This document shows, piece after piece, positions 31,205-39,496 of a DNA stretch of 44,552 nt; position 1 is the first letter of the stretch; each line of letters begins with the position of its first letter. Under the pieces are notes generated by a model. It was not told where the DNA came from, ran no database searches, and worked only from the letters and a program-made list of their open reading frames with translations. The stretch covers positions 14,084-58,635 of IMG/VR virus record IMGVR_UViG_3300030419_004518. One strand, written 5' to 3'. Source of the stretch: a virus. Made by a program: the position numbers and the translations under genes.

Positions 31205-33793
31205 ATGGTAATTAAGAATCCTAAAAAGTTTGGATTAGATGCTAATAGAGCTTTGGCAGATGTTAAGGATAAACGTACTGCTTTAAAGAATTTAAATATC
31301 AATGTTAATGATTTAGATGTAATATATGACTCTACTAATGCTAGTCCACCAGTAACTTTTGATGATTTTCGTAGTTTTTCTAGATTAGTAAATCCAATTT
31401 ATAAAACTGCTGATCGTTTTGATCATGAGAATGATAGGTATACTTCAATATTAGAAGAAAGAGCAGGAGTGGATGCTCAATTATTTGGAAATTTGAATGT
31501 TAATGGAAAAATAAGTGGTAGTGCAATTAGATATCGTTATATTTTAGGGAGTGGTGGATCTGCACAGACAAAAATAGCAGATATATCAACATCAAGAGTT
31601 AGTGCATGGAGTTCTTCTGCAAGTCCAGTACTTGATACATCTCCAATTTCTTATGGATCTGAAATTAGTATTCGGCAACCTAATACTAATAAAGGTGCAT
31701 TAAAATTTGGAACACAAGCAGGTGGAGTTTCTGGACCAAGATTGCAAACAACCTTACAACCTACACCTAAAATATTTGATTCTGAAATCCCCACATCTTT
31801 AATTGAATGTACTATAAATGGTCAAACTGTAAAACTTTTTGCCATGAAAGGTATACCAGTTATCTTTAAGGGATTCTTTAGACGAATGAGTGGGGAAATT
31901 AGTAGAAATCCAATAACTGTTAATGGTAATGCAATTGAACCCAGTTGGCAAATAATAGAAACTAATAATAGTTCAAATTATACCAGATATTCAAATAAAA
32001 ATAAAATATCGTATAGAACAGTTCGGGCAAGAGAGAGAAATATTGAAATATACTATCCTCCAAGTGAACTTAAAAGTATAAAAATTAGAAGTGTAAACAT
32101 TGAAGAAATTCCTCCAGTTAAATTTGATGCAATGGTTAATTTTGATTTGGCTTTCAATCAGTTAAAGAATTTTCCAGATTTTGCTAATATGTTTTCTTCT
32201 CCATTTAGAAAATTAGATGTTCAAAGAAATCCATTTAGTTTAAGTGAAACGGCAACTGAAAGAAAATTTAATCAAGCTGTTATTGCTAAATTGCCTGAAA
32301 CTACGGAAACTTTAACCATAGGTGGATGTTTTTATGGTAGTATTGGTGCAAATAGTACTGAAACCGATATGGATCAGGATGCTCTTACTAGAAGACTTGG
32401 ATCAAATCTTAAAACTTTGAGTTTATATCGTAGGGGTGGAGCATATCACCATGCAGATAATGCAGATACACTTGATGATGGTAGTATTACATGTACTTGT
32501 CCAAATGTTGGAGAAGAAGTTATTACTTATGATATTCGATATAATGATTTTAGGGGATTTAAAGATCCTGCATCTGGAGATATGGGACCATCTGGAGCAC
32601 AATGTGAGTCGAAAAGTGTAAAAACTCTTCGAAAACTTGAAACTGCATATTTAGATCATAATTATTCTCTTATTGACTCAACTTTTAGTATTGCTTCGAC
32701 TGAAATTGTAACTCTAACTATCTCTTCCACTGGTTTACCTATGCCAGATTTGAGTGGAAAAGAAAAGTTAAAATCATATAGTGCTTCTCACACTAGAAAT
32801 CATGGAACTTTCTTTACTACTTTCAGTGGAGGTGTTTATAGTGGTTATAAATTAGCAAATTGTCTTGCATTAGAATATATAAACATCAGTCATAGTGGAA
32901 CTAATGGTTTGCGTGGAGCTTTACCAGTATTTGCTAATCCTGCTTTAAAAACTCTATATACAAGATATAGTTGGTTGCAAGGTGGATCACCAACTGCAAC
33001 TGATGGTTCTGGAAACTGGACAGGTGGTGATTATGTCATACCTCAAAATTGTGTTGCTCAATGTCCAGAGTTAGTAAATTTTAGAATATTGAGTAGTAAA
33101 CTTATACAAAAACCAATACATCCTCAAGCATTTTCAAATAACACTAAACTAAAATGGCTTGAAATATATTCTTACAATAGAGTTACAGGAAATATGCCAT
33201 CATTGTCTAATAATCCTCAATTGACTCATCTTAGATTAATGAATAATAATATGGATGGTACAATTAATACTAATTTCAGTACAAATCCAAATATATATTA
33301 TATTCAACTGAGTAATAATAATCTTACTGGAACTATACCTGGATTTAAAAATCTATCCAAGTTGCGGTTTATTTACCTGTCTGGAAATAACTTAACTGGA
33401 TTAACACAATTTGAAAATTTACAGCAATTGAGAAGATTCCAGGTTCAAAATAATGAACTACGTGGATTGATTCCAACTTATAATGAATGTCCTAGATTGC
33501 AGTATTTGATACTCTTTAATAATGATCTTGATGATTATACAGTTGGTGCTATTGCAACAAATTATTGGTTGAGAGTATTTGATGTTTCATTTAATAAACT
33601 TTCATCAACTAATCTTGATGATATTGCAAATGATTTATATTTGAATTATACTAATTCTCCTCGTGGTAAAGTTAGAATTAACATTAGAGGTAATAGAGTT
33701 GAAGGAAGTGGTGTAAATAGTACTCTTAGTGATGAAGCATTAGAGAAGATTCAAATCCTTCAGACGAAGGGTTGGAACATAACTTATCAGTAA
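31205..33793 (+). CDS. Leucine-rich-repeat tail adhesin (862 aa)
   Basis: The N-terminal part (about 1-110, KKFGLDANRALADVKDKRTA, LKNLNINVNDLDVIYDS, NLNVNGKISGSAIRYRY) looks like a virion attachment region. Residues 110-285 form a beta domain. From about 287 to 830 the protein is leucine-rich repeats. At least seven clear 22-24-residue units run from about 648: LKWLEIYSYNRVTGNMP, LTHLRLMNNNMDGTI, IYYIQLSNNNLTGTIP, LRFIYLSGNNLTGLT, LRRFQVQNNELRGLIP, LQYLILFNNDLDD, LRVFDVSFNKLSS. The LxGxIP variant resembles the plant-specific LRR type, also known in some bacteria. LRR solenoids bind proteins or glycans, so receptor recognition is likely (inference). It opens the adhesin cassette under a late promoter and is followed after 5 nt by the next gene. 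Confidence 0.85.
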   Translation: MVIKNPKKFGLDANRALADVKDKRTALKNLNINVNDLDVIYDSTNASPPVTFDDFRSFSRLVNPIYKTADRFDHENDRYTSILEERAGVDAQLFGNLNVNGKISGSAIRYRYILGSGGSAQTKIADISTSRVSAWSSSASPVLDTSPISYGSEISIRQPNTNKGALKFGTQAGGVSGPRLQTTLQPTPKIFDSEIPTSLIECTINGQTVKLFAMKGIPVIFKGFFRRMSGEISRNPITVNGNAIEPSWQIIETNNSSNYTRYSNKNKISYRTVRARERNIEIYYPPSELKSIKIRSVNIEEIPPVKFDAMVNFDLAFNQLKNFPDFANMFSSPFRKLDVQRNPFSLSETATERKFNQAVIAKLPETTETLTIGGCFYGSIGANSTETDMDQDALTRRLGSNLKTLSLYRRGGAYHHADNADTLDDGSITCTCPNVGEEVITYDIRYNDFRGFKDPASGDMGPSGAQCESKSVKTLRKLETAYLDHNYSLIDSTFSIASTEIVTLTISSTGLPMPDLSGKEKLKSYSASHTRNHGTFFTTFSGGVYSGYKLANCLALEYINISHSGTNGLRGALPVFANPALKTLYTRYSWLQGGSPTATDGSGNWTGGDYVIPQNCVAQCPELVNFRILSSKLIQKPIHPQAFSNNTKLKWLEIYSYNRVTGNMPSLSNNPQLTHLRLMNNNMDGTINTNFSTNPNIYYIQLSNNNLTGTIPGFKNLSKLRFIYLSGNNLTGLTQFENLQQLRRFQVQNNELRGLIPTYNECPRLQYLILFNNDLDDYTVGAIATNYWLRVFDVSFNKLSSTNLDDIANDLYLNYTNSPRGKVRINIRGNRVEGSGVNSTLSDEALEKIQILQTKGWNITYQ

Positions 33794-33798
33794 AGAAA

Positions 33799-34881
33799 AT
33801 GTCAGATTTACGTCTCCAAAACCAAGGTTATAGGAGAGATCAAAATTTAAAAGAAAATCCTGCAGATGGTGATGTTTGGTCTAACCTCTATAATGCTGGT
33901 GTTGATAGAGATATTTCTGTTATTAGGAATAATCTTAGAAACATTTCTACAATTGGATTTAGTAGTATAAATGAAGGATTTTTTGAATATGGAAATGATA
34001 GTGAATTTGTTTATACTAATGATGATATAGTTTCATTTAGTGGAACTGTCAGTTTTGGATCAACTACAGGTATTGCTGCTACTGTTGCACCAGCTTTTGT
34101 AGAACAACCACCTGGTAGTGGTATATTTAATGCAAATTATTATTATGTTTGTAATTCTGATGCTAGATCCAAATTCAAACTTTCTATAAGACCATCTGGC
34201 GATCCTTTAGGAGTTAGTACATTAAATATTGGTTCTAATCCAACTGCTGTAGATACCCCTAGTGGACCTGCTGGTACTGCAACTACATTTACTATTAATC
34301 GTACTGATCCAGTATCATTTGGTAATATTGTTAATTATATTAAACCAGAAATACAAGACGAAGAGTTTAATTTTTTTGTTGGAGATGATAATAATATTGA
34401 TAATGCATTTGATAATATATCTTCAAATGCAGAAACTGCTGAATATTATGTGGAAACAAAATACAAATCTAATGATAGCACTGAAACAACCAAACAATTG
34501 AAAGTTGAAGGATCGATGGTTGTTAATGATCCTACTGGTTATAATAATAATCAAAGTAGTGTTGATAATAATGTATCTGGAATTTTTATTGGTGATACTC
34601 GTGCATTTTCTACCGATAATAATCCTTGGACAGAAACAGGAACTGCGGGAGATGCAGATGCAGAATTAAAAACAGAAAGTCATCAAGTTAGTATGGGAAG
34701 TTTGGATTTTGGTGGACAAGCAGCAAATCAAGGAGAAGTAATTATATCAGGAATTGGTACAGTAACTTTAGGAACAGCATCTCCTATTACTGATCCTACA
34801 GATTCAACTATAGGATGGACACATAAAGTTCCAGTAGTTATAAATGATGAAACGTATTTTCTACTATTAAAGGATAGTTAA
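33799..34881 (+). CDS. Small tail adhesin / fibre protein (360 aa)
   Basis: The start at 33799 was chosen because it follows the LRR gene stop. An in-frame ATG at 33772 would overlap the LRR gene and remove the conserved beginning. The N-terminus (LRLQNQGYRRDQNLKENPAD, VDRDISVIRNNLRNIS) parallels those of the LRR and PA14 neighbours. The rest is beta-rich and Asn/Gly/Thr-rich, with possible Ig-like pieces (FKLSIRPSGDPLGVSTLNIG, TFTINRTDPVSFGNIVNYIK). It ends GWTHKVPVVINDETYFLLLK, a C-terminal form I know from marine phage structural proteins. It is probably a minor virion surface protein. Its stop shares the TTAA at 34878-34881 with the opposing gene, and no terminator lies between. Confidence 0.75.
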   Translation: MSDLRLQNQGYRRDQNLKENPADGDVWSNLYNAGVDRDISVIRNNLRNISTIGFSSINEGFFEYGNDSEFVYTNDDIVSFSGTVSFGSTTGIAATVAPAFVEQPPGSGIFNANYYYVCNSDARSKFKLSIRPSGDPLGVSTLNIGSNPTAVDTPSGPAGTATTFTINRTDPVSFGNIVNYIKPEIQDEEFNFFVGDDNNIDNAFDNISSNAETAEYYVETKYKSNDSTETTKQLKVEGSMVVNDPTGYNNNQSSVDNNVSGIFIGDTRAFSTDNNPWTETGTAGDADAELKTESHQVSMGSLDFGGQAANQGEVIISGIGTVTLGTASPITDPTDSTIGWTHKVPVVINDETYFLLLKDS

Positions 34882-37235
34882 GCGTGATATTCTAGTAAAT
34901 TATAGGTATTTCCATCACCACATTCGATTGGAATCTTACCTTTATATTCATAAGTTGCTGTGTTTGTATTATCATCTACAATTTTCGTTGTATTGAAATT
35001 TGTACATGTTAAATTATCAAACACTATATTTCCACCATCAATAGTTAAATTTCGATAATTGTCAGGGGTTTTCATTCCAGTATCTGTAGCTTCAAATGGT
35101 GGAGAAGTATCTTTAGGTGGACAACATAACTGTCTATTATCACTCGCTGATGTTATAGTAAAGTTGTTTCCTGCCTTTATATTTTTATTCAATCCTTTGT
35201 CTATTACAATAGTATGACTACTTCCTGATCCAGGAGCACCAGAAGAAGTTTTACTTAAAATCTCAGTATCATCTTCAAAATAATATCCTTGAACTTTATC
35301 TCCAACATTTGCATTAGTTGCATCATAAACATTAATTGTAGTATCTCCATTACCATCACCAGGATCACCATTATGATCACTTCTTGCCATTAAACAATGA
35401 GTTTCATTTCCTCCTGTTGTTGGGCAGAAAGTTCTTAAAGTATCATTAACAAGTCCTTCTGAATGGTATAAGTAAACTATTTGATCAGCAGCAATTGCAC
35501 CAGTTAAGTTTTCACTTAATGTAAATGTCTGAACTCCACCACCACTTACTTCTGTTATTTTAGTATTAGTTGGTATATTTGCATGTACTGCCAACATACC
35601 TACTCTAATTTCTGTAGTACCAGCACCTACAGTATATCCACTTACCATAGATATTTCATTGGATCCACTCGCTGCTGTTCCAGTAGTTACAATTCTTTTT
35701 ACGTGACCTCTATGTTGTACTGGTTGAATTTCTATATTAGATGCAGTACTATTAGCAGGATTACTTAATACTATTGAATTATTAATTGCATAATCAACTA
35801 CTCTAGTACCTTCATTAAAAACTCTTGCAGCTGTTTTGTTTGTATTATCATAAACATAAGTTCCAATTGGAAAATCAGAAGTGTTACTTACATTAACTAC
35901 AGGTGAATTTAGAATACTATTCACTGTAACTGTACTTCCTAAAATATCATTAGCAGATGTACCAAGAGCTTGGTATTTTATGTCAATTTTTTTGCTTGTT
36001 TTTAATGTTATGTAATCGTCGGAGTTTGATAAACTACCAAGACCTTGTTGATTAGTACCACCAGCAAGAACGGAATTATCATTATATAAGTTAAAGAATC
36101 CTTTTGCTGCTTCAGTAAAATTATATTCTAATCCATAAAAAGAATAGTAATGAACTTCAGATAAATTTTGATCTCTTGGAGTTCTTTTGCGGAAGAAGAA
36201 ATATCTTTCAGTACCTCTGGTATCCCAACTTTGTGGAACATAATAAGATATTTTTATTCTATATCTATTACCTTTAACTAAAACATACGGAGTCCAAATT
36301 TCATTATTTCTAGGACTATTTTGTGTAGATGTAAAGGTTATATTACCACTATTAATAGTACCTGTAACTGCATTTCCACTTTCGGTAGCTAGAGTTACTT
36401 TTCCATAATTGGCAGTATCATACCAATTTACATTCAAATTTGCAACTGTAGTATTAGCAGCAATACCAGTACCACTAACATTCATTCCTTCTGCAATATA
36501 TTTTATTTCACTATTAGTATCTAATCTAATTTCATTAGTACCACTAGTTCCAGTTGCAGCCATAGTAGATGCTATACCAACTCTGGTTATATTTGTATAT
36601 GTTGCACCAGTACCAACTTGCTGGTTGTCATCATTTTCTACATAAGTAGCTTCTTGAAACTCAACTGACCATAATGCTTGAGTATTAATAACAAATTTAT
36701 GAAGTCCAGTTTCTGTTGGTATAAAATAACCTTCCCACTTTATACCACCATTTGTATCATTTGCTTCTGCAGTAATTTTTCTATCCCATTGAAATTCACC
36801 TTCTTCCCAAAATTGATCTCTTGCTACAGGAGATCCAGCAAAAATATCTTCAGTATTTTCGAAAATTTGATCATTATTATAATATGCTGCATCAAGACCA
36901 TCGCCACCATATATTCTAGGGGTTCCAGATATAACTTGTGCCCTATCTAAACGATTTTGATATGTAATTCTTGGTTTAAATATTACTGGATCTCCATTTT
37001 CATCAGTAATTGTTGCTGCACTTCCTCCTACTTCTTGATAATCTTCTACTGTTAGTCCCGCAGATGCTATATTTCGAATGCAATCTAAATCTTCAGATAT
37101 AAAAGTTGCATCAACTTCAGCACCAGTTGCTGCTAAACCATCTAAAATATTATTTAATGCCTGTTTTGAGTTATCAACATCCCCAAGATCTTGATCTCTT
37201 CTTAATCCAAGTCTTTTGTATATTTTATTAGCCAT
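34878..37235 (-). CDS. PA14-like tail adhesin on the opposite strand (785 aa)
   Basis: The N-terminus (KRLGLRRDQDLGDVDNSKQA, then LDCIRNIASAG) is a short attachment segment like those of the two genes before it. From about 112 a PA14-like pattern appears: GGDGLDAAYYNNDQIFE, then KWEGYFIPTETGLHKFVINT with LWSVEF, and YVLVKGNRYRIKISYYVPQS (about 318). The PA14 body is interrupted by a 'GTSGTNEIRLDTNSEI ... GMNVSGTGI' beta module. A related module (TAASGSNEISMVSGYTV) recurs near 515-600. The C-terminus has a CCPP motif (about 712). PA14 domains bind glycans in many adhesins, so host attachment is likely (inference). It is the only minus-strand gene after 4.5 kb. Its promoter motif is on the minus strand at 37252-37258. 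It has no Shine-Dalgarno. Confidence 0.8.
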   Translation of the reverse strand: MANKIYKRLGLRRDQDLGDVDNSKQALNNILDGLAATGAEVDATFISEDLDCIRNIASAGLTVEDYQEVGGSAATITDENGDPVIFKPRITYQNRLDRAQVISGTPRIYGGDGLDAAYYNNDQIFENTEDIFAGSPVARDQFWEEGEFQWDRKITAEANDTNGGIKWEGYFIPTETGLHKFVINTQALWSVEFQEATYVENDDNQQVGTGATYTNITRVGIASTMAATGTSGTNEIRLDTNSEIKYIAEGMNVSGTGIAANTTVANLNVNWYDTANYGKVTLATESGNAVTGTINSGNITFTSTQNSPRNNEIWTPYVLVKGNRYRIKISYYVPQSWDTRGTERYFFFRKRTPRDQNLSEVHYYSFYGLEYNFTEAAKGFFNLYNDNSVLAGGTNQQGLGSLSNSDDYITLKTSKKIDIKYQALGTSANDILGSTVTVNSILNSPVVNVSNTSDFPIGTYVYDNTNKTAARVFNEGTRVVDYAINNSIVLSNPANSTASNIEIQPVQHRGHVKRIVTTGTAASGSNEISMVSGYTVGAGTTEIRVGMLAVHANIPTNTKITEVSGGGVQTFTLSENLTGAIAADQIVYLYHSEGLVNDTLRTFCPTTGGNETHCLMARSDHNGDPGDGNGDTTINVYDATNANVGDKVQGYYFEDDTEILSKTSSGAPGSGSSHTIVIDKGLNKNIKAGNNFTITSASDNRQLCCPPKDTSPPFEATDTGMKTPDNYRNLTIDGGNIVFDNLTCTNFNTTKIVDDNTNTATYEYKGKIPIECGDGNTYNLLEYHA

Positions 37236-37297
37236 TTTTGACTTTTTTTACTATTTAGTGTATGATAAATAAGAAAGTTATCATTTACAATAAAATT
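37236..37297. promoter_or_regulatory. Divergent late promoters between the PA14 adhesin and the coiled-coil gene
   Basis: The minus strand carries CTAAATAG (complement of 37251-37258), 16 nt before the PA14 gene start. The plus strand carries TGATAAATAAG (37263-37273), 25 nt before ATG 37298. Both resemble the T4 late element, arranged back to back as at 4490-4525. Confidence 0.5.
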
Positions 37298-37504
37298 ATG
37301 GATAAGAAGGAAATGCTTGATGATTTGAATAAGCAAGCAGAAGATTTGAAAAATAAATTACTTTCTATGGAACAAGAATTCAATCAAAAGAAAGAACAAT
37401 TTATTCGTATACAAGGAGCAATAGAAGCATTGACAATGTTGGATAGTTCAACTAATCCAGAACCTCCAGATCATACAGAAGCTGCTAAAGCCCTTGGAAT
37501 TTAA
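37298..37504 (+). CDS. Small coiled-coil protein (68 aa), possible fibre assembly helper
   Basis: The start at 37298 gives MDKKEMLDDLNKQAEDLKNK, with the conserved beginning I know for this small family in marine T4-like phages. An in-frame ATG at 37262 would lie within the promoter motif. Residues 1-48 form a continuous amphipathic helix (LLSMEQEFNQKKEQFIRIQG) followed by AIEALTMLD and a short polar tail ending in EAAKALGI. It lies between an adhesin and the fibre genes, has its own late promoter motif, and is followed by a second one. A chaperone or linker for fibres is plausible but unproven. Confidence 0.82.
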   Translation: MDKKEMLDDLNKQAEDLKNKLLSMEQEFNQKKEQFIRIQGAIEALTMLDSSTNPEPPDHTEAAKALGI

Positions 37505-37521
37505 GATACTAGATTGAAGTG

Positions 37522-37556
37522 TGATAAATAAAAGGAGACTTATATAAGTCTTTTTT
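37522..37556 (+). promoter_or_regulatory. Late promoter motif followed by a palindromic hairpin with T-run
   Basis: TGATAAATA (37522-37530) is followed by AAAGGAG and then AGACTT-ATAT-AAGTCT (37536-37551) with further T residues to 37556. The hairpin would lie at the very 5' end of a transcript from this promoter, or act as a weak terminator for the coiled-coil gene. The next ATG is at 37579. Confidence 0.5.
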
Positions 37557-37578
37557 GGGTACATACCGCATATAATAA

Positions 37579-39477
37579 ATGGCCACTCCTTTTAGGTTAA
37601 AACGATCTGCTGTAACTGGGAAAAGACCAGGACTAGCAGATTTAGAAAAAGGTGAATTAGCACTTAATTTTTATGATGGTAATTTATTTGCAGAAAGAGA
37701 TACTGGTGGTGCTGGAATAGGCACGACTATAGCAAATCTTACTCCTTGGAAAGAGCAATTCTCTCGTAACGAAATCCAATATACTGGTGTTGTTAGTGCA
37801 ACAACTTATTATGGCGATCAAATTATAGGAACACCTACAGGTGGATCGTTTAGGGGAGGAGCATATACACCTACAATTCTTGATAAAACAAAAGATTCGA
37901 TAGACGAGTTAAATTATATTTTAGGAAAATTAGTACCAACTCAACCAGATAATATTGGTGGAGTTTCTCTTACTTTAACTGGAACAGCTGGAAATGCTAG
38001 ACTTTGTTCTGGTTTTACACCAGTCAATAATACAAATGATGCTGCACCAGTAGCAGGAACACAATATACAAGAAATACTGATAGCACAATAAGTACAATT
38101 CCTATTACAGATTATGGACCTGGAGATTCTGGAACTCTTACTGGTAAAGTTAATGCTGTTGGTGTAGGAACTACAACTTTTGGTATATCTTTTGGTCTAT
38201 ATGCTGCAGGACTTAATTCAGACGTAACATCTGGGGCAATTCGTATTACAAATAATACTGATGCTGCAGATTCTGCTAGAAATGTAGGTATTACATCATT
38301 ATTTTATGAAGTTTATGATGTTAATTTCATCAATGCAGCATGTCCTGATGGATATAATGAAGCATATATTACTCATGGAAGCAATACAACTAATTCTGTA
38401 TATTGGTACGAAGATCCAAGCACAGTGGGTGCTCCTTCATTAACAGTTAGTACTACTCCTGTAACTCCATCCTCATCATCTCATGTAGTAGCATATTCTT
38501 CTGGTATTCCACATTATACACAATCATCCAATAATACATTTAATTATGTAATCACATGTACTAATGCAACAGGTGATATGTATAATAGCAATACATTTGT
38601 AACTACAGGTGGACAAACTTCTGGGTTTACAAGTCCTGGTAATAAAAATTATACAAATTTTGCTGGAGGAGCAAATCCACCAGTAAGAAATTATGGTGTT
38701 GGTTCTGGTGTTACTTGTGCTGTATCACAAGTTCCAAGAAATGTTCATTATATTGCACAGACAACTAATACAAAATTCTCTAATATGACTGCAAGCACTC
38801 CATATGGATCTAATAGTGCTAGAGCAACAATAAGTGAAAAGGTTCTTATTATGGGTACATCTGCAACTACAAGTAAAATGGATGAAGATAATATATTAAT
38901 TTCTTCTTTGGGAACAGGTTCTGGTAATGCAACAAGAGTTAAGGCAGGTGCAACTGGAGACAATCCAACTCCTGCATATACTGCTTGGACTGGTGGTAGT
39001 GAAGGAACTATTGATACTTATGAAGCAGCAGTTGTTGGTGGAATATTAACACATGATGTTAATAACTATTCTTCTGGTTATTTACCTGCAGGTGGTCCTG
39101 ATTTTTCTTCTGGAAGAAGTGGAGATCAATATTTCCAAATTCAATTGATACGATCTAATGTATCTACTTTTAATATTTCTTATACTGGATCTGTAGCAGG
39201 ATGTTGGGTATGTATGCCTGATAACTCAACTTGGACTACATCATTGTCCAATACTAATGGTTGGGCAGACATGTTTAATGAGTATATTGGTTCTGGTGTA
39301 CCTAGAAATGTTGATCCAGGATGTGCATATGGTGGTGTAATGGATAATAATGGTGGAACCTTTACTTGTACATTTGGTACAGAATCATCTTCTAATGATA
39401 CTAATAATAGAATTTTGATTAGATGGAAATTGACTTCTGGACAGTCAATTACTGCTATGTCATTTACATCTACATAA
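37579..39477 (+). CDS. Tail fibre / receptor-binding-type protein (632 aa)
   Basis: The N-terminus has the common phage fibre opening: FRLKRSAVTGKRPGLADLEK, then GELALNFYDGNLFAERDT. Residues 100-500 are Thr/Ser/Asn/Gly-rich beta sequence with no clear enzyme motif. The C-terminus (about 515-632) has QYFQIQLIRSNVSTFNISYT, VAGCWVCMPDNST, NGWADMFNEYIGSGVPRN, CAYGGVM and RWKLTSGQSITAM. I know this GCWV ... NGWADM ... GSGVP order as a terminal domain in marine myovirus fibres. The paired cysteines may stabilise it. It is probably a host-contact protein. A late motif lies upstream and no ribosome site is close to ATG 37579. The next gene follows after 19 nt. Confidence 0.8.
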   Translation: MATPFRLKRSAVTGKRPGLADLEKGELALNFYDGNLFAERDTGGAGIGTTIANLTPWKEQFSRNEIQYTGVVSATTYYGDQIIGTPTGGSFRGGAYTPTILDKTKDSIDELNYILGKLVPTQPDNIGGVSLTLTGTAGNARLCSGFTPVNNTNDAAPVAGTQYTRNTDSTISTIPITDYGPGDSGTLTGKVNAVGVGTTTFGISFGLYAAGLNSDVTSGAIRITNNTDAADSARNVGITSLFYEVYDVNFINAACPDGYNEAYITHGSNTTNSVYWYEDPSTVGAPSLTVSTTPVTPSSSSHVVAYSSGIPHYTQSSNNTFNYVITCTNATGDMYNSNTFVTTGGQTSGFTSPGNKNYTNFAGGANPPVRNYGVGSGVTCAVSQVPRNVHYIAQTTNTKFSNMTASTPYGSNSARATISEKVLIMGTSATTSKMDEDNILISSLGTGSGNATRVKAGATGDNPTPAYTAWTGGSEGTIDTYEAAVVGGILTHDVNNYSSGYLPAGGPDFSSGRSGDQYFQIQLIRSNVSTFNISYTGSVAGCWVCMPDNSTWTTSLSNTNGWADMFNEYIGSGVPRNVDPGCAYGGVMDNNGGTFTCTFGTESSSNDTNNRILIRWKLTSGQSITAMSFTST

Positions 39478-39496
39478 GAGAGGAGAGGAATTTTAA

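Noticed and set aside
33772-33798. Longer start for the 360-aa adhesin
   Set aside because: It overlaps the LRR gene and adds residues that do not fit the N-terminal pattern shared with the neighbours.
37262-37297. Longer start for the coiled-coil gene
   Set aside because: Its first codons are the late promoter motif itself; the ATG at 37298 gives the conserved MDKKEML beginning.
39120-39477. Variable region of a diversity-generating retroelement at the end of the 632-aa fibre gene
   Set aside because: No template repeat or reverse transcriptase gene is present in the window.
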